This document shows, piece after piece, positions 1-12,800 of a DNA stretch of 64,000 nt. The notes under the pieces are model-generated. The model made no database searches and had not been told where the DNA came from. It worked only from the letters and a program-made list of their open reading frames with translations. This stretch comes from Patiria miniata (Eukaryota > Echinodermata > Asteroidea > Valvatida > Asterinidae). A program made the translations under genes and the position numbers. The DNA lies in the NCBI RefSeq assembly GCF_015706575.1, contig NW_024037051.1, positions 1,736,001 through 1,800,000 on the forward strand, given 5' to 3'. How positions within the stretch are numbered: the first letter of the stretch is position 1; each line of letters opens with the position of its first letter.

Positions 1-558
1 GGGGAATGTTGTTAGCTACATTTTGATATCCGGTTTGCTACCAAAGACTGTAAATCATCCAACATTGTCAACGGTTCATGAAAAATAATGCAGTTTGAAA
101 AGTTGCAATTTTAAAGAGTAGAATCGGGTCAACGCAGCCTGTGAAATTTTGTCCAATGAAATGATATACAAAATGGACGCGGAGCGCACAAAATCCGGAA
201 CAAACAAAATTAACGTACAAAATTCTACACGGTTGTCTCAAGGGGCGTGGCTAACTCGCAAACAGCGATAGGTCAAATGTAAACAATGCACGAAACGAAC
301 GGCAGGGAATATCGATTACACAGTGCTTGCATGCATGGGAACGCATGTATTGAATTACCTGCACTTTGTTCGGGCACTGTGCAGTCGATAGGGGCCCATT
401 ACGGATGTGTGTGGTAACGCTTAGTAATTTCTCCTCGCATAATCTTTCAATTTGTGACTTTACAAACTGCATAATTGTTTTACAAAGCATTGTCAATCTT
501 GGAAGATTTACAGTCTTTGGTAGCAACGGGGTATCAAAATGTAGCTAACAAAATTACC
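1..558. mobile_element. Inverted-repeat element, left end at the window edge
   Basis: The first about 110 bases recur inverted at about 445-558: GTTAGCTACATTTTGATA at 11-28 pairs with 549-532, followed by a shared CTACCAAAGACTGTAAATC. Similarity is about 80-85%. The central bases are unique. It is probably a non-autonomous DNA transposon in the last AREL1 intron. Target duplications cannot be judged. Confidence 0.65.
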
Positions 559-719
559 AAAAGGTCTATAAAAAATGACGTCATCATAAGACAAAATAAT
601 ATTCAAAATCATGTCCCCTACAGTGAGTGTGGACCTTCTTTTGTTGCGGTGTTTATTTCCCCAACTCTGATCGCAAATCCTTACGAGACCGCTGTCTGGG
701 ATAGACAAACGTGACTTAC

Positions 720-895
720 CATGTGTGTGCTGTGGGTAGCGTGCCGTGCGTCGGGGCAGCTATGACCTGAAACTTGGGGCTGAGTTCAGCGAACCCACCC
801 GGGGGTAGCTGGGAGCAGCCGGTGGTGAACTGTAGCAGTCTAGCCATCTCCTCTTGGGTGAAGCTGGCCACGACGGTCCAAAACCAATCCAGCAT
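720..895 (-). CDS. AREL1: AREL1 exon 17: HECT C-lobe up to the catalytic cysteine
   Basis: Encodes residues 882-939 and two bases (TG) of codon 940: MLDWFWTVVASFTQEEMARL, LQFTTGCSQLPPGGFAELSP, then KFQVIAAPTHGTLPTAHT. Human continues LPTAHTC, whose Cys790 accepts ubiquitin. The donor ATG|GTAAGT therefore splits the codon of the catalytic cysteine, which is completed in the next exon, outside the window. Nothing resembling that exon is present in 1-717. Confidence 0.96.
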
Positions 896-3800
896 CTGAA
901 GAAAGCACAAATCAAGCAGGAAGACGGTCCAGTAAGAATTGATGCTCAGGACCCTGGCATTTTATTTAACAGGTAAATTTTGGTGGCTCTGTGTTTATTG
1001 GGACTCAAGCTACACATGTATATCTCCCCCCAAAATATCAACCAAAATCAACCTTGGGGAAATATGTGAATTAATGAAACAAAAGGGACGTGCAGTATTT
1101 ACATGAAGGCATGTATTTCCGACGTCTAAGCTAAATCCTACCCTTTGAATGAATGGGCAAGGATCCTTGCAAGTTTTCAACTAAAGAAAATATAAACTGG
1201 CAAAGGTGCAAACATAGTGAAAATTATTTTCCAAATTTATTACGATTACCGGTAAAACATTTTAAAAACGGTCGTCCTTGTCATTGTCAGAATCGTTGTT
1301 CTCATCATCAACATGTCATATGGCTACTGCCTTCAAAATTTTCAGAAAGAGATGACCTAAACAGATAATGAAAAACTGATTCAAATTTTCCACCAAGTAC
1401 CGTTTCATAGAGGCGAAATGGGGGAGGGGAATTGAGACACCCCCCCCCCCCCTGAAATTAGCATTTCCCTCTCCCCACTTGTGCTCCCGCACTCCCCAAC
1501 CCAACCCCCTCAGAAATTGTTGACAAAATAAGCTTTGTATTGTTAAAACTCATTGAGGGCCCCTAATTAAAATGAGGCCACCCTAAGTCCCCCATGCGAA
1601 AACTCACAAATCCCCAAAAATGTATACAGAAAACCACCACTCCAAAGTGACATACTGCCTATCATCTATGTAGTGTGCATTAAAACCCAGTGCTGAGCTT
1701 AAGCCTCAATTGTACTTCAATGGGAAGGATGTGTTTGGTCATTTCTATAAATGTAAAGAGGTTATAAATCTAAAGTTTGTAGGATGTTGAAAATTGTATA
1801 ACTGTGCCCGGTACTTTTTATTTTCCAGATGCTAAGATTGATGTTTTTAATTTCAATTTCTTCAGTAATCTCCCTGAACTGAGGAGGATACCCTCCGCCA
1901 ACACATTTTTAGAAAAAAAATTCCAAAGCAGAAAAAAACTTGGGGTAAGGCCAAAAAAAAAAATATTCGGTCTCTGGTCAGACCAAAGTTCCGGAATTGA
2001 CGCGGCCATGCGGCTTTTTTTTTTTTTTTTGGCTTTTTTTTTCTTCTTCAAGCTTGGATTGTACAGACAAGGTGGGTACTATTTTGCTTTTTTGGTGTCC
2101 TCATGTACATTGGTGTCCTCCATAATTTGCCTTGGTGCTTTCGATCATTTGCCTTGGTGCAATTTCCCATTCCTTGGTGCTCTTTGGTAAAAAAAATTGA
2201 GGAGGTGCGGAAATAGAGGGCGCTGTTGGAGCTACCGCGGAACATTTTGAAAAAAAAAAAAGATCGACGCGCATGATTAAAATCGACGCGCGCGCTGACC
2301 AGAGACCGACTTTGTGGCCTAAACCTCTGAGTAAATGGCCATGAAACTATTCAGACTAACCTTTTTTTACAGAAATATAAACACTTGAATATCAATTCGG
2401 TTAAATTAATAACAATTCGGTTACAATTTGATTAAACTAATTGCAATAACTGAGTCTCTGGTCAACTTGCTACGTGATTTTTACAGGTTTTGTGGAAGCT
2501 GGCATGCTCCCTTGCCCTTATTGGAATCTGACCAACTTAGGATTAACCTGTATTGGCTAAGCATTGTTCCAACTTGGGCATCTGTAATTGGGTCATAGGA
2601 CATTTCGAGTGCAGAAATCAGCATTTTTAAGAGCTTAAAAATGATAATTCCCCCAAGGACAAAATTGGTGAATTTTATTGTGTGTGTTCATGGCAACCGA
2701 ATAAAGAATTTTGAGAAAAAAATGTGGTTGTTAACTAAAATGTTAGGGTCGGGTACATTTCCTGTCAATTCTATTGCCAAAGAGGCGAGTAATAATGTAA
2801 GAAACAAAACAAGGCCAGCCTAAAGCTGTTCCCCGAGCACACAGACGTCTACTCAATTGATTCGCAATGGTTATTCGCTGGAAGTCTTTTCATGTGCCTG
2901 GTGTACGCAATGGGCCGAATTTTGCCCATTACGGGGTAATCCTATACACTGCTTGGCTCTCTTTTACAGCCAACAACCAGGCTAATCCACATGTGGCGGA
3001 AAGCCAGTGAGTCAGTCAGTGAGTCAGTCAGTCAGGTGTAGGGCTGTCCATATTCAAATAATTTAGTATTCGATTATTTGAAACTGCGTTTGACAGAATA
3101 TTTGAAACCCGCTGATCAAGTTTACATGTGCCAGCTGCAACTGCATACTGCGCCCGTCAAGAGTTGCACATAAAGCGTGCAGGTTAAAATGTGCTCAAAT
3201 TTGTATCCTTGTGGAGACATGCACACAATAGGGAACAAAACATTGTAAAGTCTCCACAGGGCAATTTCTATAGATGAATAGGTCTCCACGAGGTTTTCAC
3301 GAAATAGATATATGGATTTTACTCAAAAACTAGGAATTTCCAAGGTGGGTCGATCCGTCGCAAATGGAAGAGTTTTAGAAAAGGGATATTAAGTCCGAAT
3401 TTCAGCCAAGGAAATTAATTTTGGTTAAAATAAGAGCATTTTGAAACTTCACTTTCAAAATCGAAAACTTTACTACACGAGAACAAAGAAATGTCTCCAC
3501 AAGGATACAAATTCGAGAGTGGGTGTGCGTGCAACGATCGCTGTTATAAGCCGCTGTAGTGTGTTGCAGTTAAACTGTCAAGGGCTTTAACATGCTAAAA
3601 AGAGGAGGCGCAATGAACCGCCATCGACAAAAAAGTTACTGTCGACAAAAAGTGCCACCTGACAATAATAAAGCGTCACACCTTTGCGTTTTTTTTCTTT
3701 TGAATATTTGAACCGGTAATGAGCTATTTGAATATTCGATTGATGACTGAACATTCAACTATTCGGTATATTCCGAACAGCCCTAGTCAAGTGCAAAGAG

Positions 3801-6800
3801 GCCTTAGCCTGGCCACCTCTAGGACGAAAATAAAAATAAGAGGTCATCTCCACAAATGCAACACAGACGACGATCTCATGGACGACGGAACTAACAGATG
3901 AGTTACAAATTAGCATTATAACAGATGGCTTCGGTGCTCTCTTTCGTGACAAGAAATATAAGAAATGGTCTCAAATGTCATAGGCTGCTACCAGTAATAA
4001 GGCAAAAGTCTCCGGTTGCTGGGATGGAGCTTGCCCCAAAAGTGGTGCAGCGATGCAGCATCTAAAAACAGGTTAAAATTGAGCAGCAGCAGGATTCCTG
4101 TACCACCAGTGACAGTTTGGCAGTTTTGAGACATCATCTTACATTGAATTTTTTTAAAATAAATTTGCTGACGCGCATGGCTACGGCAACGCGCGCAGAC
4201 AAGAAACCGGAGACATTTTTTTTGGCCTTAGGGATGTGTTTCGGCTCACTATACTCAAAGTTGGTCACCTGGGTTAACCCCTCACCTTGGCCTGAAGTGA
4301 TATAATGTTTCTGCCCGTTAGTCATTAGTGTTTGTGATGCACCATATTGCTTAACCCTAACACTCTATCCTCAGTCCTCCAAAATCCTCCAGGCACATTT
4401 GGAGGATTTTGGAGGATTTTGGAGGATTGAAGCTGAACTGTCAGTTGATTTCTGAGGATGTATTGTATGTCGAGTTTGTAGGCTGTACCCAGCATTTATT
4501 TAACCTAAGGTTCGTCCAAAGTCTAGCAAGGCATAGGGTGATCGTGCTTTTGCCATCTGTGCACCTACTCTATGGAAATGACTTCCAGCTTGTTTGAGAA
4601 ACATTAATGAATTGGGAATTTTTAAATCACAGCTTAAGACATTTCTTTTTAAAAGGTATTATTTTTAACTACTACTTTCAACTAACTGGTTTACTTTTTA
4701 TGTTGTTTTGATATTTCGTAAAGCCTTTTGAGATTTTTATGTAAAACGCTATATTAAGAATAAATTATTATTATTATTACAGGTATGTTCTGTCATTGTT
4801 GGAGGATAGGATTGAGGCAATGGTCACCCCTCCACTGAACAAATTCAAGAAATAACGGACGATGTTGGAGGATTGAGGCTGATTCTAATTTTTACATGGT
4901 GGCAATCAGAGGATTTTGCAGGATTGAGGATAGTTCCAAGCCAAAAGGTCCTAGGGGGTGAGGGTTAATGAGTCTTGATGAGTAATGAGTAGTGGTGAGT
5001 TTTGGCTCACTATACGCAAAGTCGCTCACCAGGGTAAACTGTTCCCCTTGGCCTGATGGGATGTAATATTACTGCACGTCAGTTAGTCATTAGTGTAAGT
5101 TGGGTACCACATTGCTTACTAAGTCTTGAGTAGGGGTGAGTTTTGATACATAACACTCAAAGTCACTCACCTGAGTAAACTGTTCCCCTTGGCCTAATGG
5201 GATGTAATATTACTGCACGTCAGTTAGTCATTAGTGTAAGTTGGGTACCACGCTCCTAACCAAGTCTTGAGTAGGGACGAGTTTTGATTCATTACACTCA
5301 ATGTCACTCACCTGAGTAAACTGTTCCCCTTGGCCTGATGGGATGTAATGTCTCTGCATGTCAGTGACGCTGAAAGCGCAGGTACCACACATCAGTAACT
5401 CCAGCTCATTCTCATCAAACATGCTCAGTAGCTGGTCAGGAATCAGATCGTTAAGACCTAGGTGTTAAAGGGAAAATACAACATTTGCAAACATCAAAAA
5501 ATAAAACTACCAAATCATTTTGAAATACCTTGCTGGACTGTTAGTGAATTACAGTGTAAAGCATCCTGTAAAATCATGGCACCTGGTATACTGTCATTTT
5601 CAAGAAAAGTGCTATTTTTGTACCAATTTCCAACGCTGATCGGCCGATCAGCGTTGGAAAAAACTGGCTTTTTTTCAAATACTGGCCCCAATTGACCATC
5701 GCACTTGTTTGCAATCGATTACACACACTATGAACAGGTACAAGCCAGCTAGACTGGTTCCCTGACCTTACAATTCCCCAATGTATGTAAACTGCTCTGT
5801 TTCTTCTTCAATGGAGTCAGGGAACCAGACTACAGGAAAATGATTGTTTTTCTTGGTTTTTATAGCATTTTCGAACCCAAAACCTCAAAAAAGTCAGTGC
5901 AACTATATTTGCTATATATTTCCAACCCCCCAATTCCATCCACTTCTGAAAATTACAGCAAAAGCAAATGATGTATATTCCCTTTAATGGATAAAATACA
6001 TCCAATTAAGCCTTCTGCTGTCTGAACAGTCACAGACAGGCAAAAAAAATATATCATCTTCCCCTGCCGTGATTTTAACACAGGCTGGTCACCAACAGTC
6101 AGATCCTATTTCAAGCAAGCACGGTGACTAGTCAAATTCAATCAGACAAAAGCAGACAAATGGTATGTACAGCTGGTTTATCAATCACCTAGGAAAGATT
6201 TCCATATACGAAGTTCACTCAACACCCTGTGTACAAACCCTATGAGATTGGACTGAAAAATTGTAAGTGTTTTCTAAGAAAATGCTTGTATTTTCTCACT
6301 GCTCAAATTGATTTTGATGACATGAAATTGCTATCTGTGGGCTTGTTAGTCAATACAGAGGAAAATTAGTGAACTTCGTATATGGAAATCTTTCCATCAC
6401 CTACAGTCCAAGCATAGCTGCATCAAGTTACATAAACAGTAACAGCCAGTCAATCCTGCTTTATGTAGCCTGGGAGCTCTTAACTGTTTACCCTCCTACT
6501 ATTTAAGTGGTCACCGACAGTCAAAATTCACTTCCACCACCCCTGCTATACTTTTAACACCGGCTAGTCACCAGCAGTCAGATCATATTTCAAGCAAGCA
6601 CTGTGTCTAGTCAAATTGGGTCAACAGACAAAGCAGGCAAGTTGTGGTCACAGCTGTTTTATCACTAACCCCAAGTCAAAGCATGGCTGTATCAAGTTAC
6701 TTAAGCAGTCCAAGGCAGTCAATCCTGCTTTATGTGGGCTGGGAATTCTTAAGGGTTAAAAACAGTCACTTGATTGATTTTGACTGCAAGGACAACTTGG

Positions 6801-9800
6801 CACAGAATGTACATGTATGTTTGCATAGGAGGGTTAAAACAGTCACTTGATTGATTCTGACGGAAAGAACAACTTTGCACAGAGTGTATATTTGCATATG
6901 ATTGTTCAATGTTCATACCCAGTGACAAGAAAAAATTGCAGGCTTGTGTATTGCAACATTCACTCCCCAGACCTTATCTCTATGGGCTCCGTGCGCCGAC
7001 AAAAGAGGGCGCCCTTTTACCTAGCAACAACGTCCCATGGGCGGGACATTTCGCTGGTTGACGCGCACCGTTCCTTGTGTGTGACACACGTACACCAGGG
7101 GATTTGTACTATGCACACGCAGCGCGGCAATGAATTGCAGTCAGGCAAGATGGCGTCAGTCGGTCACCCCCAACTGTACTTGCTTTGCCGGTGAGGGGTA
7201 CATGTGAACGGAGCGGATTCTAGTTCTAACTCTCTCCACCTCACTTTCCACCCACAACAAAGCTGGCGACCAGATTTCATTCAAAATAACTGCTAAGTTT
7301 TACAACTCTCATTGAAAACATAAATTTAATTGCCATGTATGCCCGACCTTTGAGAAACGCTTCTATTTCATCTTGTACGCTGTTCGCCAGCCGATGGTGT
7401 GCCAGTTTGTCCAAATACTCAATCTTGTTGTCATTGGTTACGGGGATACTGGCCCCACCTGGAATCAAATCCACCTCCTGAAAGAAAAAAAGAAAAAGAA
7501 ACGAACTTCACAAAACTCTGTACAAAATTTTTACCCAATTTTTTTTTACGAAGCTCACAGAATTTCACAGATGAAAGGATACTTTCTTCGTGAAATTGGT
7601 TCCAAGGTCGTCCTCTTTAAAACAAATATCACTGAAGTGAATTCTTTAAAGGTACAGTCCATTGTTTGCAGCTATCCAAAAAGTAACTGACGTAATTATT
7701 GTTGAAAAGCATACTTGGTTTAAAGATAGTAATGGGACTAAACTCTCTTTGAAAATATTCTTTCTGGCAAGCTGTCATTTTGAAGAAATCAATGAAAGAA
7801 GGCCTGTCCAACGATTTGGAAATTTTTGTTTATAGTAGTTCGTTTTGTTTATTTGGAGAAGTGCGCCCAATTCGTCGATTCACTGCGCCACAACGCCATG
7901 CTGCAATTGACTCAGTGAGAACGTGTCTCGAACGCTGAATTCAAAACATGACTCAGCAAATTCTGATTTGAAATCGAGTTCCTAGAATGTTTTCTCGGAA
8001 TATACAGTATTCACTGAGCTGAAACTTCATCAGGTTAGTTGTTCAGCATGTTCAGCACCCTTCTTTAGATTTTGAGCACTTTTGTTGCTTCAAACGAACA
8101 TAACGCACAAATTACAAACGATGGACGCTGCTTTTAAACTTGGGGTAAGAAAGACAATTGTATTTTGTCTGAAACATGCTACCATACTGAACGTTTTGAT
8201 GCAAGTACAAACTTTGGAGTTTATAACGGCAATCCAACAAAGACATATGGCATTTTCCAAGCATGAAAATGAACACAGAAGGCTAGTTAAAGCATCGTGT
8301 GGTAGAGTATTTAGACATGGTATACCTTTCATTTGTTTTAATCGTTTTTGCAAACAGAAATGTGAGAACAATTTGTTGAAGCAGTGGCATTATTTTCAGA
8401 TGAAGGTCGATCAACCAACACGCTAATTTTTTTAACATTTGTACTTTACGGACTCTATGCATGGATGGGTAATTCTAAAGGATTAGGAGGTTTAGTATTA
8501 ATATTACCTTAGCAATTATTTATCATTCATAAATACGTAAGACAGTTTACCCATTCATTTTGGTCGAGAGCCCGTCACGTGGCCGGTTTTTAAAGACCGG
8601 CTGCCTCGTCTTGAACACTTTTCCAGTGTCACATAAAATTTTGATGCCTTTGAAATCCGGTGCCTTTTAGTTACCGTTTTATTGGTTGAACGTTCACAAT
8701 GCACACGTTGGCATGCGCAATACTACCAGTGAGTCAATGTTTCATAGTCCTAAATTCACACTACACCGGCACAGCTGCGTTCTGCGCCACATTGCGCATT
8801 ACGCGTTACGCGTGTGCCAATCTCCATGTATACAAGGAGTTGTTTACGACATGGACAAATCCATAATATAGCTACAGGGGTGTTTCAAAAAACATGAAGT
8901 AAAATTGTAGAAAGAAAAAAAAGTTGGAAATATATAATTTTTGACTTGTTTTGCCTTTTGGAAGAAAAGTTTTAATTTTTTGACCGAAAGGTATTTATGA
9001 ATGGGAATAAATATGTGCTTGGACGGTATTAAACACTCTGTTTACGACCGGTTGGGAGTCTGGATGCTGATAATTACCCTTGCCTTCGGCTCGGGTAATT
9101 ATCATCATTCTAGACTCGAACCGGTCTTAAACAACCATTTGGGAGTCTGGATGCTGATAATTACCCTTGCCTTCGGCTCGAGTAATTATCAGCATCCAGA
9201 CTCCAACCGGTCTTAAACAGAGTGTTTAAACCGGCCAAGCACACATTCATTCCCTTATTATAGACCTTATGCGTTGCAGGTATCTCAGAGGCTGTTCTTT
9301 GGTATTTTAATTTAGGTATAATATATGCACAAAATGTTTACTCATACCAGTCAAAGCTACACAAAACTATTGCCCGCATAAGGTCTATATGTTTTTCATT
9401 AGGGCCAAAACAAAACCATTTGTTTGCAGTTACCCGACCGACCCTAATTTTATGGTTCGTTGCCCACTACACAGTGTAGTCACGCACACCGATACTGCGC
9501 GATACATGGCTAGTATTGGCCAGCGTGACTAGCGTTGGGCATAATGGTGTGCATGACTTAAATTCTCCGTTATTTTTAAGAATCATCGACCTTAAATATA
9601 TATTTACATTAATCCAAGCAAGGCTTTTATCAATTTTGAGGGTCAGTTTTGATAGTTTTCGTGGTACAAATGAAAATAATTCAGTCCCAAAATACACATA
9701 TTAAGTTATGATTGAACCCCCATTCAATCAGCACAAAAACAAAAATATAAAAAGATTTTCCTACCACCGACCATATTTTTGAAATGCATGTAACTGGAAG

Positions 9801-12800
9801 CAGAACTATTTTTTTGTGTAGACCTTATCCTACCTGAGCAAGTTGGCCAGCTTTGCTGTATACCTCTTCGGAGAATGTCAGATCCATATCGTTGACATCA
9901 TTGTCCAATATGAAGCGCACTTTGGTGGTGTAAAAATCAGGGTCATCTGTCTCAAAATACTGACAGAAAGACAGCCAACATTAAAATTTGAAATTTCTCA
10001 ACCCCCCCCCCCCAAATCCACACATACAACCTATCTGGAATACAAACAGTCAATGGTATAATGATGACTGTTGAATGATGGGGAATGTCACATGACATTT
10101 GTTACATATATGGCACTCTCAGTTTAAACTTTGCTGCCAGGCAACATTGGGGGATATATAAAATGCATATCTTTCATCACAACAGTTTTTCAAAGCACAA
10201 TTTATTTGGAAATCCCTTTTCAAAGTTCACACTAATTGCCAATGTGAATTATTCATAACAAGCATTCGCGCTGCAAATTTGAAAAGCTTGAACAAACACA
10301 TTTTAACTCCAACAAATTTGGAAGTGAAATGTTTTGCAACAAGATTCTCTTCTCATTCGCATCAAATTTTACTCAATAAGCCAATACGTCGGCTAAAAAT
10401 GGCCAACTTGAGACAACAAGCAAATACATCGGCCTGGATGGTCGTATAACGTCTGATTTTAACTCCTTGTAATTACTGCCATTAACCCTTACTCTCTGAG
10501 GGTAGTTTACTGCATGTCAGTTGGTTATGCCAATGCCCTCCAGCTGCAGTTATTTGGCAGATAACAAGTCTTGACAGTGAAGGCTCCAATTGGCAGGAGT
10601 TGGAGGCCCTGGAGGGTGCCTGATACTGACCAGCTGGGGGCACTCACTTTGTTATCAGAGGACTCTCATTGTTCTCTGTGGCATGTATTGGAATGCCTGT
10701 CCAGTTACCCTTGAAATGATATGGCAGATATTGGAGGGCCATGCAAAAAACATAGGAGAATTTCTTGAGGCACAATTGGCATGCGTTGGAGGGTCTAGTA
10801 GGGTAAGGGTTAATAGCATACTAAAACAGTTCAGTTTGAATCAATATTCACTCGTTTATTTTGTTTGACCACAGCGGGTACACTTACCTTATGGGACACC
10901 CTGAGTCCAATTAACTGAGCGAGAAATGACCGTGAGAACCTGGCCTTAACGAGTTGCCTGGTGGCGCTGCCAAGCGACGACTCGTACAGGCACTTGCCAA
11001 CCATCTTGCCCGCAAACTCATAGAATTTAGCCTTGCACAAGTGAGGTGGTCTGTCTGGATTAGGGTGAACCTGATGAGTGAAAGGAAACATAAAAAACAG
11101 GAACTTGGCTAAAGACTCCGTGCACAGGTATTGTTGATGTTTCCAAACGTAATGCAGCCCACAACGTGACGCCCCTTTAGTTTTTGCCTCTTTTGCCTTG
11201 CTTGAATAAACACTTGAACAAACGTCAAATTTCATATGAAGTGTTATTTCATCAAGCTCATACATTCTTGTTCACAAACTTTGAGTTTGCCTACGCGTTA
11301 CAAACTTAAGAGAGATATTTTAATATGATGTCATTTTCGGGTTTTCTTTTGAAGTACACAATGAACCCTTTAAAATTGCATCCAAGTATAAGAAGGTGAT
11401 TTTCTGACAAATCTGTATTTGGATATGGCAGTGGAGATTCTAACGATTATCAGCATATATCAACTTTAAAGAAATTATTAAATGTTCACTTTGGAATTTC
11501 TGAGATTTGTTGAAGTGAAGCATGTTAGGGACCTCTCAGCCAATTTTGTGCCAAATTTCTGGACGCCACAGTTTTTGAATTTTGTGACACTAGGGTTGTT
11601 CACAAGAGTTCAATAGGACGCATAATTAAGATTCAAGTACCAGGTTTTAACTGAATGAATTTGAAAATTGTTAACAAAGAGTTTTGGCAACACTGCAAGA
11701 GGAAAGTCGGGGAAACATTGAAGTCCTCATCAGGGAACTCCACTATCCCGCCTATGGAAACATACACTCTGTGCCAAGTTGTCAGTTCAGTCAAAGTCAA
11801 TCAAGTGATAGTCCATCATTTGCAGCCATTCGAAAAAGTAACCGGCGTATTATTGTTGAAAAACATACTTGGTTGAAAGATAGTAAGTGGACTAAACTCC
11901 CTGTGAAATTATTCTTTCTGGCAAGCTGTCATTTTGAAGTAATCAACGAAAGAAGGCCTTTCCAACGGTGTAGGAAAATTTAAATTAGTAGTTCGTTTTG
12001 TTATTCGGCACAGCGCGTGCAAGCATTGGCACGACGCACAGGCGCCCCCGGTTGCTATAATTCGTCGGATCAGTGCGCGACATCGCGTATAGCTGCAATT
12101 CAAAACAATTCAAAACATGGTTCAGCAACTTTTGATTTGAAATTGAGATCCTATAATGCTGTTTTCTCGGAATATACAGCTGAAGCTGAGCTGAAACTTC
12201 ATCAGGTTAGTTGTTGATTTTGAGCACTTGTGTTGCTTCAAACGGACAAAATGCACAAATTGCAAATGATGGACTATATCTTTATACACATTGCTGCCGT
12301 ATGCCCGCCGCTCACGTGAAGATACAGGTCTATGCACATTAAGACTAAAATTAGTCGTGTGTGCTTCTTGCTATGCACACGAACCAATGTGTACATGCAC
12401 TACATACACCCGAAGGACAGACAAAGGAAGAACAACAGATTCTTTGTTGTCCTCGAGCGTTCCTCTGTTGTCAAAAACGGTCCTCGATCTTGAGTGTGTG
12501 TGCTTAGTCTATGGAAGGGTTTTATATTGAATGGACAAAGGGAAACACAAAGCATTGTCCTCGCGATTATAGTGTGTCCTGCAAAGGAGACATTTTGAGT
12601 GGTGACGATGCACCATCTACTGTTCGTGCATGGCGTCCATAATATCCCTCACCAATTTTTCCCAAGTTTTAGACAATATTTGAATGATGAAAATCAGCCG
12701 TAAATTTGTTTCTGTCTTCGTGAAAATACAAAAATGGAATCTTTCCATAACAAAGTTATCAATGTGTAAACAATGCTGATAACTTCATTATGGGAAGATT

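Larger units (their letters stand above)
4203..5256 (-). pseudogene. Decayed tandem copies of the 3' half of AREL1 exon 16
   Basis: Exon 16's last about 85 bases, its GTGAGTGAC donor and about 45 bases of intron recur three times downstream as units of about 133 bp: near 4203-4350 (continuing after a MITE at 4969), 4991-5124 and 5125-5256. Each keeps the CCAAGGGGAACAGTTTAC-like core and a donor-like end but lacks the first part of the exon and an acceptor, and carries in-frame stops, so none is a usable exon. This is internal tandem duplication within the gene. Confidence 0.8.

Noticed and set aside
1-717. Search for the last AREL1 exon (FNQLCLPTYDSYEE)
   Set aside because: No matching frame on the minus strand; this interval is an inverted-repeat element.
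8082-8426. 114-codon open frame
   Set aside because: Lies across the edge of a dispersed repeat whose other copies do not keep it open.
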